Shown: positions 35,321 through 45,902, counted from the first letter of the stretch. The stretch: DNA of 64,000 bases from Salvia splendens (GCF_004379255.2 NC_056051.1:10951968-11015967), one strand, 5' to 3'. Notes: generated from the sequence alone by a model not told the origin. Numbers and translations are program-made.

Positions 35321-35757
35321 ATGTAGCAAATTTCTGTAAAGCCCACAACCTCATCATTTCATCTTTTTGCCCTAGATGGGCATATCAAGTGACAGCATCT
35401 TTGTCAAGCTTCTGTTCCACCTTCTTCATTTAAGCAAGCGCTCTCACCTTCTTGTCTGCTTTTATGAACTGAAATGCAGCCATAGAATATGGACGCCAAT
35501 CAAAGAAAATGTCAATTAGTGACTCCATCTTATCCAGAAGCTTCTCCATGCCACTGAGATCAGATCTCTCACCAAAAGAACTCAAGCCTATTCGCTACAC
35601 CATTCTTCTTTATTTCTGAGATTCTCTCAGGGATTTTCTCAAGTTGACCTACTTTCTTGTACAGGACCATGATGTTGTTATAAGTAATTGCTGATGAGCC
35701 ATATCCCACGTCTTTCATTCTCTGCAGATGGAGAAGATCCGTGCCTCGTGCTGAGTT
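35321..35757 (-). pseudogene. PPR protein, N-terminal/middle part (single copy)
   Basis: On minus from 35757 one reads RMKDVGYGSSAITYNNIMVL and YKKVGQLEKIPERISEIKK. After a break come GMEKLLDKMESL, DWRPYSMAAFQFIKADKK, VEQKLDKDAV and LGQKDEMMRLW. This is the repeat pattern of At2g20710-like PPR proteins, upstream of the tail found in unit 7. There are several stops and frame changes, and no start is visible. It is the anchor showing that the array grew from the 3' side of a PPR pseudogene. Confidence 0.78.
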
Positions 35758-35858
35758 TCCATTTCAATTTCAATTTCAATTTCTATTTCTATTTCTATTT
35801 CTATTTCTATTTCTATTTCTATTTCTATTTCTATTTCTATTTCTACTTCTACTTCTAC
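35758..35858. repeat. Hexanucleotide microsatellite (TTTCAA)n-(TTTCTA)n-(TTCTAC)n
   Basis: Roughly 100 bp with a graded change: about three TTTCAA, then about thirteen TTTCTA, then about three TTCTAC. It lies directly upstream (on minus) of the PPR remnant. The long alternating ORFs over it are artefacts. Confidence 0.95.
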
Positions 35859-36169
35859 AGAGGAACTTAAAGGAGGAAGGGAAGGAAGAGAGAGCATAAA
35901 ACAGAGAGAGGGGGGTGAGGAGAGAGTCAAGTACTTGTATAGCAACGGTCGTTTTAGACTAGGTATTTTATTTTTTAAATTTTAATCCTTACAAATTTTC
36001 AATTACTTGATTGTTATTATTTCGCACCCTCATTTTCAATTACTAAATTTTTGGTAATCAATTATTGTTGACTTTATGTACGTTTCAATTTTCTAATGTC
36101 ATTCGGGGACCGGAAGCAGAAAGTAAAACAATGTTCATCTTTACAAGACAAAAAAGCCTTAAACCCCAT
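35859..36169. other. Intergenic, nothing recognised
   Basis: A purine-rich stretch (GAAGGAAGAGAGAG, 35872-35930) followed by AT-rich sequence. No gene or repeat boundary is seen. Confidence 0.4.
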
Positions 36170-36509
36170 CAATCAATTTTTAAATTGCTTATAGATTTTG
36201 AATTTAGAAGATTAAACAGTTTTTATGTTTTTCATAAAAATGGAGGAAGTGAAAGGTTTTGGAAGAAACTTCTATTTTTTTATTATATATATATGATATT
36301 GGTATTATATAATCCACACATTTTTATACGTTCGGGGTTTGATATCGGTGATGGGTAGTGACGTGATTTAGGTATTCTTCATACTCTTCATTAATATTGT
36401 TTTAACATGAACTTGGTTTTCTACATGATGATTTTTTTCATTTGTGCATTAATAATGTTAGCTTTGCACCCTCAATCCATTCCCTCAGTTATTTTGTTAT
36501 TGTGGAATT
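36170..36509. repeat. Dispersed repeat, copy 1
   Basis: About 340 bp, almost identical to 38507-38894 (shared from CAATTTTTAAATTGCTTAT to TTATTTTGTTATT). Copy 2 has an extra stretch of about 50 bp near its start. It is AT-rich and non-coding. Its identity is unknown. Confidence 0.85.
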
Positions 36510-37111
36510 GTTTTTCCAATGATCTATTAATATGATTTTTTATATCCTAAATTTACCTTGCCACATTTAAATTTTATTGACTTTGTGTACTAGGAGTAAT
36601 TTTTTTTATATTAATGTACTCCTTTCGTTCCAAGTGGGACGCATTTCTTTTATAGCAAAAAAACAACACTCTTTCTCTCTCTTATTTTATCATATCTCTT
36701 GTTTTTTTCTCTCTACCTTGTTTCATTCCTAGTTTATTCTTTCTTCATTTACTCACTAAATACCACAACCTAAAAACTTGTCCCAAAAGAAATGTGTCAC
36801 ATATAATGGAACGGGGGAGTATATATTTGTTCCTATTGAGGATTTTAATCTCTTTCAATTTAAAAATTATTTTAATTTAATTTATAGTTCTCTTATTCCT
36901 ATTTACCTTGACAATTGGCAATTGCAGAGCTACTATGGTTTAGGGTTCCATGTTATTGATGTTAGACTCGGTTATTAGGCCACCTATTTTGAATTCACAA
37001 CTTAGATCCGCATCGTGGAAATGAATGTTGAGTTATGGAAATAAGAAATAGCGTTGGATACATCTAAAATCATACTCTGAACAAAAATACTATTATTTTA
37101 TTTAATATCGA
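36510..37111. other. Intergenic AT-rich sequence with a MITE
   Basis: Apart from the MITE at 36619-36819 I see no gene. Confidence 0.4.
36619..36819. mobile_element. Stowaway-like MITE
   Basis: About 201 bp. Inverted ends CTCCTTTCGTTCC / GGAACGGGGGAG, with further complementarity (ACGCATTTCTTTT / AAAAGAAATGTGT). TA on both sides (36617-36618 and 36820-36821). No coding capacity. Confidence 0.85.
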
Positions 37112-37357
37112 CTCTCTTTGTTGCATAATAGTAGAGTAATTTTTACACTTCGAGACATTCCATCATAGTAGAGTCATTTCCATGTTCAGTAAAAAGTTAC
37201 ATTTTTTTCCTCACTTACTGTATTCTCTCTCTTACTTTATTCTATCTACTTTTCTCTCTTTCCTACTTTATTATCTCTTCACTTAATATATTTAATATCT
37301 CTTTCTTAATTTCCGTGCCGAAAAGAAGTGACTCTACTACTATGGAACGGAGGGGAG
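37112..37357. mobile_element. Stowaway-like MITE, diverged
   Basis: About 246 bp. Inverted ends CTCTCTTTGTTGCATAATAG / CTATGGAACGGAGGGGAG, with internal TAGTAGAGT/ACTCTACTA pairing. TA follows the right end; the left target is mutated. Confidence 0.7.
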
Positions 37358-37586
37358 TACAAAACTACATAGGATTTTACATTTAAAATCTGAAGTGATA
37401 AACCAACGTAATTAGAGGCCCAGCCTGGCCCAAGCCCATGTCAAAGGTGGACTGGGTTGGGCCAGGCTTTTTATTAATTTTGCTAGACACGGCCCGCCCC
37501 AACCCAGACCCACCTGCCATGTGAGTCCGGGCTGGGCTAGGCTTTGGTAAAAAATTTGTTTATGTATTTTAAAGATATACTAAATA

Positions 37587-37826
37587 CTCCATTCGTCCCA
37601 ACTAAGTTGAGTCAGTATTCCTTTTTTGGATGTCCTAACAAAGTTGAGTCATTTCCTTTTATAACAAAAAACAAAACATTCAATCAATATTACTTTATTC
37701 CATTAATAACTACTTTACTCTCCCTCTCTATCTCTCCTATTTTATTCTTTCTCTCCTACTTTTCAACACAATTTTTTAATCTTCGTGTCCAAAAGTTTTG
37801 TATCAACTTAGTTGTGACGGAGGGAG
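37587..37826. mobile_element. Stowaway-like MITE
   Basis: 240 bp. Ends CTCCATTCGTCCCAACTAAG / CTTAGTTGTGACGGAGGGAG, TA at 37585-37586 and 37827-37828. The inner part repeats the AAGTTGAGTCA end motif. Confidence 0.88.
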
Positions 37827-37979
37827 TATATTATATGGAAAAATAAAACATGTAACTTATATTTATATCTCATTTACACTAAAGCTAAAATTAAATAATG
37901 TGTTTAAGTTCATTTACTGACTTTGTATAAACATCATTTTTCATATTCTTTCTTCTATATAAAAGTAGCTACTTGATCT

Positions 37980-38265
37980 TCGGGAGCGGTCGCTAGGAGC
38001 TTCCTCTTTTAAGCTCAACTTTTCCGAAGCGGACCGCTACTTGTTCAGCAGTCGTTGGCGGCCAGCGGTAGCAGGCTGTGTTGCAGCAGACCGCTGGACG
38101 GCTCGAATACTCCAGATTTCCATCTTCGGATTTTAGCACATTTCTCACAAAACACGTAAAAATACCAAAATTAATAAAATATGTAATTATTGGACATGTA
38201 ATGCAACATCTATACTCAAAATGAACCAAATAATGGCCTTAAAACAGTGCAAAATCCGATGCTAG
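37980..38265 (-). repeat. Gypsy LTR fragment related to 40929-42360
   Basis: It aligns with the right-hand 330 bp of the solo LTR. It has the same GCGG-type motif cluster and the same tail (ACATTTCTCACAAAA..., GGACATGTAATG, GGCCTTAAAAC, GTGCAAAATCCGA). The usual terminus is replaced near 38262 by matK sequence. Confidence 0.75.
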
Positions 38266-38267
38266 AT

Positions 38268-38507
38268 GCCCTTCCGTGGTACGGAGTCAAATTCTAGAAA
38301 ATGCATTTCTAATCAATAATTCATTTAAGAAGCTCGATACCCTTGTTCCAATTATTCCTCTGATTTCGGAATTGGCTAAAGCGAAATTTTGTAACGTATT
38401 TGGGCATCCCATTAGTAAGCCGATTCGGGCTGATTTATCAGATTCTAATATTATTGACCGATTTGCGCGTATATGCAGAAATATTTCTCATTATCGTAGC
38501 GGATCTT
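38268..38507 (+). pseudogene. matK: Plastid matK fragment (nuclear or organelle-derived copy)
   Basis: The plus strand reads [60 protein letters not shown] and [13 protein letters not shown]. This is the conserved C-terminal part of maturase K, the plastid group II intron splicing factor, about 80 of its roughly 500 residues. The frame is intact here, but both ends are cut: by an LTR fragment on the left and a non-plastid repeat on the right. It is not functional. Confidence 0.92.
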
Positions 38508-38894
38508 TCAATTTTTAAATTGCTTATTGAGTTTTTAACGTGTTTGACATATTTAAAGGTGCGTATTTAGTATTTATAGATTTTGAATTTAGAAGATTAA
38601 ACAGTTTTTATGTTTTTCATAAAAATGGAGGAAGTGAAAGGTTTTGGAAGAAACTTCTATTTTTTATTATATATATATGATATTGGTATTATATAATCCA
38701 CACATTTTTATACGTTCAGGGTTTGATATCGGTGATGGGTAGTGACCTGATTTAGGTATTCTTCATACTCTTCATTAATATTGTTTTAACATGAACTTGG
38801 TTTTCTACATGATGATTTTTTTCATTTGTGCATTAATAATGTTAGCTTTGCACCCTCAATCCATTCCCTCAGTTATTTTGTTATTATGGAATTG
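38507..38894. repeat. Dispersed repeat, copy 2, sandwiched between plastid fragments
   Basis: The same sequence as 36170-36509 with an extra stretch of about 50 bp near the left end. The left neighbour is matK and the right neighbour is rpoC2. In copy 1 the flanks are ordinary AT-rich DNA. Confidence 0.85.
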
Positions 38895-39133
38895 ACTCTG
38901 TAGTAATACGATCAGCTAAGCCTTATTTGGCTACTCCAGGAGCAACTGTTCATGGCCATTATGGGGAAATCCTGTACGAAGGAGATACTTTAATTACATT
39001 TATATATGAAAAATCGAGATCTGGTGATATAACCCAAGGGCTCCCAAAAGTAGAACAGGTGTTAGAAGTGCGTTCGGTTGATTCAATATCGATGAATCTA
39101 GAAAAGAGGGTTGAGGGTTGGAACGAACGTATA
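38895..39133 (+). pseudogene. rpoC2: Plastid rpoC2 fragment
   Basis: The plus strand reads [38 protein letters not shown] and [19 protein letters not shown], up to [10 protein letters not shown]. This is part of the plastid RNA polymerase beta'' subunit, about 80 of its more than 1,300 residues. It is collinear and open, but ends abruptly after NERI, where unrelated sequence begins. It is not functional. Confidence 0.92.
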
Positions 39134-40928
39134 ATGGGGTCTCTTTACCTTTATAGTAATAATGAATCGTGACTCCTATTCGCTGGACACCAAAATGGAA
39201 TAATGGATGCAAAAATGGACATAGTTACTCATGTTTTATCTATCAAACGAGTAATTTTATAAACAATTCTTTAAAAAAGAAAAGCTTGTGTAGCTTCATC
39301 AATATATAGATTGCAAGTGCTCTGATACATTTCTTATGTCTGTCGATCTATCTCCATTTTGACGGTATATCCAAGGGAAAACATGACAGGCACATTGATT
39401 TCATATTCTTGCAGGAAGAAGTGATAGAGGAGTTGCACTTTTCTTCCTCATACGACAGCTTTAGCCCCGTTGACACAGGATTGGGGTTCAAAACGGTTCC
39501 AATACGGCCAGCTTCATCCAGACAAAAGTTGTTGTTCAATGATATGTGAAGCTTCTACTGAATGGGTAGGTTGATAGAGCAGTTGTCGGTGGGCGGGTGC
39601 CTGTTCCTGGCATGATTTATGGTTCCAACGCTGAATTGGAACTGCAGACGAGTGTGATATGTAGATAAGGTCTGAGATGAGCTTAAGCTAATCAAAGCAA
39701 GAAGACAACATCAAAAGCACAACACTACCGCGAATTCAAGACGTGGGAAATAGGTGTTCATGGAATCTCACTTATTTTGAAGCCAATTTCAACCTTGTGT
39801 ATTATCATGTAGTCCCAAAATGGCCCGTCAGACTCTCTTAATCCTACATGTATGCTCTATCTACAAAAGACATTCCAAAAACAAAACTATAACTTAAGCT
39901 TGCTGAACATAATAGAAGAGGAGACCATCCTCAGATTGCAATGAAATGAAACTATTCATACATATAATCAAGTTCAAAACACAACATATTCAACAATCTC
40001 AAACTTAGTTTAATGTCACAGTTTTGCAATCTCTTTATACATTACGAGCCTAGGATTCACAAAACTTGGCACCTCAGACAATAACCCTTTAGACCACCGT
40101 TATGTTAGCACTTCCTTGTCACAACGAGCATAGAAAACTTTGTAAGAATTCAAAAAACAGAACTAATTTGGTAATGTTGATTAACATCTTTTTTGGGGGC
40201 ATTAGATTTCAGTATCTATGAGAAATCTCAGAGACATCAAGACGGGTTAAAATACACCCAAGTTGAGTGCAAAATGTCTCTAGAAGATCAAAGAAATTAC
40301 CAACAATCACAGAAGCACCACCATAGCCATATCTAATAAGAAAACCATGTCAAAGATAAAACAAACTTAGAGAAAAGAGCCACTTTTCTATCATAACACA
40401 AATGACAAAATATACTCACCATTTGTTAATAGCTTTAGTTGAGGCAATGTGTTGTTATGGTATTGGACATTAGTTTCCTCCACAGAACCAGGGAACATTA
40501 TATTTGCATCACTTCCTCCTCCTAACATTTTCCTCCAAGGCTTCAAGAAATTTTCTCTATATTCAAACAATATGACCCTAAAAAGCCAAATGGGTATGAG
40601 GTTTTAGCATGAATATACTTCAGCTAATGAAAATCTCCTTAATCATTTCCATCCCAAAACATAGTAAACTTTAAAGCAAGAACGCAGTTAGAGCTACAAA
40701 ATCAAGATCCAGAAAACACCCATTTGTTCAAATGAACTCCCAACCAAAAAATAACTAAACAAAAAAGTAAATTCCAAGATACACATCACATCAACGAAAT
40801 GAAAAAATGGGGAAGGAAGCATAATAGAATCTCCATTCCTTAAAGTATGAACACCCAACCAAAACACAACTGAACAAAACGCAAATTCCAAGATTCACAT
40901 CGATGAAATGAAAAAAACAACGAATCAA
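39134..40928. other. Unclassified intergenic region with possible exon scrap
   Basis: About 1.8 kb, AT-rich. At 39417-39547 a T-rich tract ending CTTGCAG is followed by an open plus reading ending VDTGLGFKTVPIRPASSRQ... and then TGA. It looks like the last exon of something, but I cannot name it. Direct repeats of a 20-30-bp phrase (CAAATTCCAAGAT...) lie near 40768 and 40880. No other feature is supported. Confidence 0.3.
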
Positions 40929-42360
40929 TGATGCACTTTTTATTAGCACTATAAATACCTGCAAGTACACAGAGTAGAAATAGTATAGCTAAAGGTCAGT
41001 ACCGGATATAGATCACGGGGAAAGCAAACACAAATTGTCTATCTTCTACTAAAACTCAATTACTATTTGGAAAACCGAAAGATTCGAAGATTTTTTTAAA
41101 ACAAATAACTTTGAAAATAAAGAAACTACTAATTGCAATAAATCACAGAGATAAAAGTATAGAGATAAGGGGAATTCCAGGGATGTGCTTTCACAATTAT
41201 GGTTATACAAATTCCAACCACAACATCCTAGCACAGTTCTTACTTTGATAGAACAAGTCACCTAGTTTATGCTCATGCGATGCAAACGTTGATTATAAAC
41301 ATTAGGGTTGTCAATCCTAAATACGTAACTCCTATAAGCTCCTAAGACTCTTATAATGTCTTCACTCTCAATTAAACCGTTTTAAAGGAAGCTAATTATA
41401 GTGTCTATTAAGTGGATCTAACTCGCCAACCTCCTCTCACGATTATGTAGCAAGTTATATCACCGAATGTGTCACTCAGATGTGAAGTATTATGGAACAA
41501 CTTAAGGAAGAAAGAAAGTAAGAACAAACAGATATTAAATAGAAATAGGAATTGTATAAACCAATAAAAGTTACTAACACATCCCTAGAATCCTACGAGT
41601 TTAGTAACATGATAGAATAAACTAAAAACATACATTGAATGGAAGACAATGAAAACATAAGAACTAAAGCAAATAAAGGTTGAATCCTTGTAGCCGTGAT
41701 GATCTTGAATCCTTATTCAACTCCTTGCACAATGAAGCTCTCTAACTTTTGAACTCTGGAAGTATTTTGCAAAGAGAAGATCTTTTTTGTGATGAAGCTT
41801 TGGGGGCTATTTATAGGGGAGAAATCGCCCCTTCTCATATAAGGAAAAGGGTTGCAAAATATAGTAAATCTTGGGAAGAAGGTAAGGTAAATCTGCTCGC
41901 CGCTTTTTCCTGGCGGGCCGCTGTACCTTGGCCAGCGGTCGCCATGAGTTGATCCGTCTGACCTTTGGCTGGCGGTCGTTGCACTTGTTTCAGCGGTCGC
42001 CATCCATCATCCCGTAACTCTCTGGACTCTCGGTAGCGGTCGCCACGCGTTCTCCAGCGGTCGCTGGACGTGTCTTGACTTCATGCACAACCCCGGAGCG
42101 GGCCGCTATTGGCTTAGCGGTCGTTGGGCGCCAGCGGTCGCCGACAATGTTACAGCGGACCGCTGGACATGCAGAACAGCTCCATATTTCCAACTTCGGG
42201 TTTTGATTCCCTTTTTAGGCTCAAATATGCACATTTCTCACAAAATATGTCAAAATACCAAAATAGACAAAATATGCAAATAATGGACATGTAATGTGAC
42301 TTAGACATTAAAAACGGATCAAAAGATGGCCTTAAAACCGTGCAAAATCCGAGCGTATCA
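40929..42360 (-). mobile_element. Gypsy (Athila/Tat-like) solo LTR
   Basis: 1,432 bp, TGATGCAC...GAGCGTATCA on plus; on minus it begins TGATACGCTCGGATTTTG, common for this group. Flanking 5-mers ATCAA/ATCAC (one mismatch) suggest a target duplication. It contains the GTACCGGATATAGATCACGG block typical of these LTRs near 41000 and a GC-rich motif array at 41912-42165. No interior, PBS or PPT is seen. Confidence 0.7.
41912..42165. promoter_or_regulatory. Phased array of (C)AGCGGTCGC motifs in LTR
   Basis: Ten GCGG-cored motifs, mostly AGCGGTCGC, have core starts at 41913, 41935, 41972, 41993, 42036, 42057, 42098, 42117, 42134 and 42155. The steps are 22, 37, 21, 43, 21, 41, 19, 17 and 21 bp, near multiples of two helical turns. 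A unit of about 62 bp with two motifs underlies it. The related fragment at 37986-38089 keeps the last steps (43, 19, 17, 21). Confidence 0.7.
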
Positions 42361-43354
42361 ATCACTCTCATGTCTTTTCTTTCACTCAACACAAACTTCT
42401 CCTGTCTTTTCTTTCACTCAACAGTTTTGAACTGTTTTGGTTTGTGTTGTGTGACTGTACGGCAACTTCCTGCTTCCATTTCGTTTCCTCAACGATTCTT
42501 CGGTATTTTACTTTTTTAAGACCAAAGTGGTCCTAAACATATGACGATTTTATGATTTTGAGGCAGAACATTATCTTTTGAATTATTTCATCCCTTACAT
42601 TTGAAAATGGTCGGATTTAGTCTATTTTGGACGGCACCGTTTAAAATTAACAGTCAACTACTGTTTAAACTAAATTAGAGGTTTAATTAGAATATTTAAT
42701 ATTTTTCTTAAAGACAATCTCTCTCTCTCTCTCTCAACACTCTATTCTCTCCTTCTCTAAACACCATCTTCTTCCCCTTCCACTCCACGTCTCCACCACC
42801 CTCCTCAGCCGTCGGTCCTGCTCACCAAGTTCGTATCAATTTATGATGCTGCTGCTTCTCCCGGTGTTCAATTCGCCTCCCCTGATCCTCCAATCCAACC
42901 ATGTAATTCCCCACCTCCGCTCGAATCATCTCCTACATTACTCCTATCGATTCCCCGCTTAAGGGAGCATAATTAACCCCTGCTTGCTTACTGTTGCATC
43001 GGTTAAATAGGCGACGACGGAAATTGTACAAAATTAGGTTGAATTTAGGGTAATGAGTTGGTGAGTTAGTGTTGTGATTAACGGAGTCGATCCCGGGGAG
43101 TGAAAGGCTAAGACTTGTGGGCAGATCGGCGAGCGAAGAGCTAGTGTAGGCAGAGGGTCTAGGTAGGGCGAAATAGGTTATGGAGACGGAGCCGGCGCTG
43201 ACAGATCTCTTCAAGGGAGGAGCCGTCGTCTTCGGTGAAAGAGGAACACCTGCGCTTGAGGGTGGAATTCCAGTGGTTTTTTATGGTGTTGTCGGTGCGC
43301 CGGAAAGGAGGCAGGCAATGGTGGCCCATTAGTTGATGAAGCGGGCGTGGGCGC
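42361..43354. other. Unclassified region with CT microsatellite
   Basis: About 1 kb. A CT run at 42717-42739 is followed by a C/T-rich stretch (42740-42830) that resembles a plant 5' leader, then moderately GC-rich sequence with no recognisable ORF. It is cut at 43355 by an LTR. It could be the promoter/leader of a lost gene. Confidence 0.35.
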
Positions 43355-43614
43355 TGTGACGCCCCGATTTTTCCTATTTCTTTTAAGTTTGTTTTTGGAT
43401 GACCGTCAAACTTTTAGTCTGATATCGTTTCATTTTATTTTGAGAGTATATGGATTTTTTTAGAAGTCCAAAATATTAATTATTTATTCTAGTCAAGCAG
43501 TCAAATTTTGGTCAAATATTTTTCTCCCAAATCCCATTACCAAACGATTTCCCCATATCTCCACTCCCTAAAATCTCTCTAACACCAAATCCATCAACAT
43601 CTATCAGGTTTGCC

Positions 43615-43622
43615 TATAAATA
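43615..43622 (+). promoter_or_regulatory. TATA box of chromovirus-like LTR
   Basis: TATAAATA in the same place as the TATA run of the solo LTRs at 13905 and 60018. Confidence 0.5.
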
Positions 43623-44344
43623 TCCCACATTCACGATCCTTTCAAACCTGCTGCAGTTCTTTCTTCCCTTCCTCCAAAAGTGTGAAAGAGAAACTAAGAA
43701 AGTTGTGATCTGCTTGTGCAAATTTTCTTCCTCCCAAAGGTATTTTCTTTTCTTCAATTCCATGGCATAATTGCACAATCACGGTAGCTCACTCACAGAA
43801 AATAATACAACACTTAGGAACCCTTCTGAGAGACCCTTTCATGTTCAAGCTCCGATCTTTAGTGCAGTAGAAGATTTAGTGTCCCAATTCTTTTGAGTAA
43901 CTCTGAATTTAAATAAGTTGGTTGAATAAAAGTTAAATAAAAGGTTTAGAATGGGGGAAAGGGGATGGGACTTACCGGTTGTGCGAGCAGTGCTGCTCGG
44001 CGACGAAGAAGCGGTGACGGCTGCGAATTGCAGCGGCTGCTAGTACAAGCAGCGAGCAAGAGGGAGGTGGACACTCTGTTCCTGACTTTGGATGAAAATT
44101 TGGGGAGGGAGAGAATCTGTTTTAGGGGTTTTTGTGTCTACTTGGATATAGAGACAAGAACTTGAGCTTGGTATTGAGGGAATTGTTGTGGTGAATTTGT
44201 GGAAGAATGGTGGAGGGAGAGAGACGTGAGATTGAGAGAGAGAGGGAGTTGTTTTGGGTTGATGAAGAAGACGTATTTGGAGGCTGGGAATTTTAATAAA
44301 ATTGATGTGTTCTTTTTGAGATAAAAAAGGAGAGAGAGATGTTA

Positions 44345-44724
44345 GACCACCTTTATCGGTCATTGGAGGTCGACCTCCACGTGGTATTACAATAAGTCTC
44401 TCTCTCTCTCCTTGACCCATGTCTCTCTCTCTCCTCAAACCAACCGACGGGTCTCCCTTCTCATTTAACCATTCAGCCAATGAGGTTGTGCCAAATGGCA
44501 CAATTTCATTGGCTGATATTATTATTTTTAATAATTAATATATCTTTAATATATTATATTAAAAAATTATAAAATTTATACCAAAATTCATAATTTTTCT
44601 TCCTCTGTAAATAGAGACCACATTTGCTATAGTTTTGCACACAAAAAAATATCATCTTTTCTCCTCCTATAACCCTTATTGTTTAGTAGAATTTCATATT
44701 TTCTAGTTTCCCTTGTTGCTAGCT
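44345..44724. other. Harbinger 5' non-coding region
   Basis: Subterminal region and leader of ORF1. It contains a CT-rich run (44396-44436) and the terminal motif. No gene. Confidence 0.6.
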
Positions 44725-45741
44725 ATGGAGGATGATGAGGATATTATATTCTCCGATTCCCAAAACTTCAACCCTTCCCAAAACTTCAACCCTTCTCAAA
44801 ATATTAACCCTTCCCAAGATTATTTCCCTAGCTTTGATGATTTTCCGAATTCTGAGCAATTTCAAAGTTCATTTCAAAATCAACATTCAAGCCAAGCCAT
44901 ATCACAAACAAAGAATGCTGTAAACACCCCACATGGTTGGAGTGAGCAAGAAGACATGGCATTAATGTCTGCTTGGTGTTTCGTGAGCACGAATGCAGTT
45001 GTTGGCACCAACCAAACTAGTAACCATCTATGGCAAAATGTTCTGTTTCTATATGAGCAGACAAGAAAAGAAAATCCAAGCATTGGTGAAGAAAGAAGTT
45101 TGGAGTCATTGAAACAGCGCTACAAACGACTCAACGCAAATGTCTCAAAATGGGTTGGGGCATACAAAAAAGCGCATGATCGAGCTACGAGTGGCCAGTC
45201 TAAAGAGGACATTGAGAAAGCCGCTCAACAATTGTATGGTAAGAGCAAATTTTCTCACCATAAGGTGTTTGAGGAGGTGATGAGACTCAATCCCAAGTGG
45301 GAATTGAAATTGAATAGCACTGGTTCAACGCGTTTCCAGCCAGATGAAGATAGTCTTGAAGAAAGTCGTGGGAGCTCAAAAAGGTCAAGGACTAGTGAGG
45401 AAGGAGGACCTCAAATCGACTCCACTCCTGAGAGTCGTTCTTCAACATTGCAACGTCCTATTGGAAGAGATCAAGCTAAGGCTAAGGCTAAAAGAAAAGG
45501 CAAAGAAGTTGCAACACCATCATATACAATTCCTAATGATTTCACTGCAGCACTGCGTGAAATGAGAGTCACGCGTGAAAGGGAATGTGATATTCAGGAA
45601 CGGAAGCTCAAAGCAGCTAGTGATATTCAGGAACGGTACATCAAGGCAGCTATCCTTACTCCGCTGATGGCTAGGAGGGACTTAACTCCAGAAGAAGAAG
45701 ATCTGAAACGCAATCTCATTGCAGAATTATTTGGGAAGTGA
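44725..45741 (+). CDS. Harbinger accessory protein (Myb/SANT-like, NAM-associated C-terminal domain)
   Basis: 338 codons from the first ATG (44725) to TGA. PIF/Harbinger elements need this protein beside the transposase; it binds element ends and helps bring the transposase to the nucleus. Residues 15-30 contain three FNPSQN/INPSQ repeats. Residues 70-150 form a trihelix/SANT-like region (GWSEQEDMALMSAWCFVST, LESLKQRYKRLNANVSKW, then GKSKFSHHKVFEEVM). The basic stretch near 250 (KAKAKRKGKE) may be a nuclear signal. The C-terminus is a charged helix with REMRVTRERE and LMARRDLTPEEEDLKR, as in plant proteins often misnamed 'glutathione S-transferase T3-like'. No intron or break is seen. It could be expressed only if the LTR context permits. 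Confidence 0.9.
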   Translation: MEDDEDIIFSDSQNFNPSQNFNPSQNINPSQDYFPSFDDFPNSEQFQSSFQNQHSSQAISQTKNAVNTPHGWSEQEDMALMSAWCFVSTNAVVGTNQTSNHLWQNVLFLYEQTRKENPSIGEERSLESLKQRYKRLNANVSKWVGAYKKAHDRATSGQSKEDIEKAAQQLYGKSKFSHHKVFEEVMRLNPKWELKLNSTGSTRFQPDEDSLEESRGSSKRSRTSEEGGPQIDSTPESRSSTLQRPIGRDQAKAKAKRKGKEVATPSYTIPNDFTAALREMRVTRERECDIQERKLKAASDIQERYIKAAILTPLMARRDLTPEEEDLKRNLIAELFGK

Positions 45742-45776
45742 TCGTACTTTATATGTTTTCAATGTATGTTTATTAG

Positions 45777-45902
45777 TATGTAATTTCAACTTCTGTTGCT
45801 TAGTATGTAATCTTCAATTACCATTGCTTATTATGTAATCTTTAATTTCTGTTGCTTATCATGTAACCTTTAATTTTTGTTGCTTATGTAACTTTCAATT
45901 AA
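45777..45902. repeat. 27-bp tandem repeat behind Harbinger ORF1
   Basis: Five imperfect units beginning (T)ATGTAA at 45777, 45804, 45832, about 45859 and about 45886, with TTCAATT and GTTGCTTA parts. Lies in the 3' untranslated region. Confidence 0.8.

Noticed and set aside
35688..35945. Alternating (FYFYFY / IEIEIE) ORFs
   Set aside because: Translation of the hexanucleotide microsatellite.
38268..39133. Functional plastid genes, i.e. the window being plastome or organelle DNA
   Set aside because: Only short pieces, surrounded by nuclear LTRs and MITEs.
41912..42165. Coding region or CpG-island promoter of a host gene
   Set aside because: The motif array lies within LTR borders and recurs in the LTR fragment at 37980.
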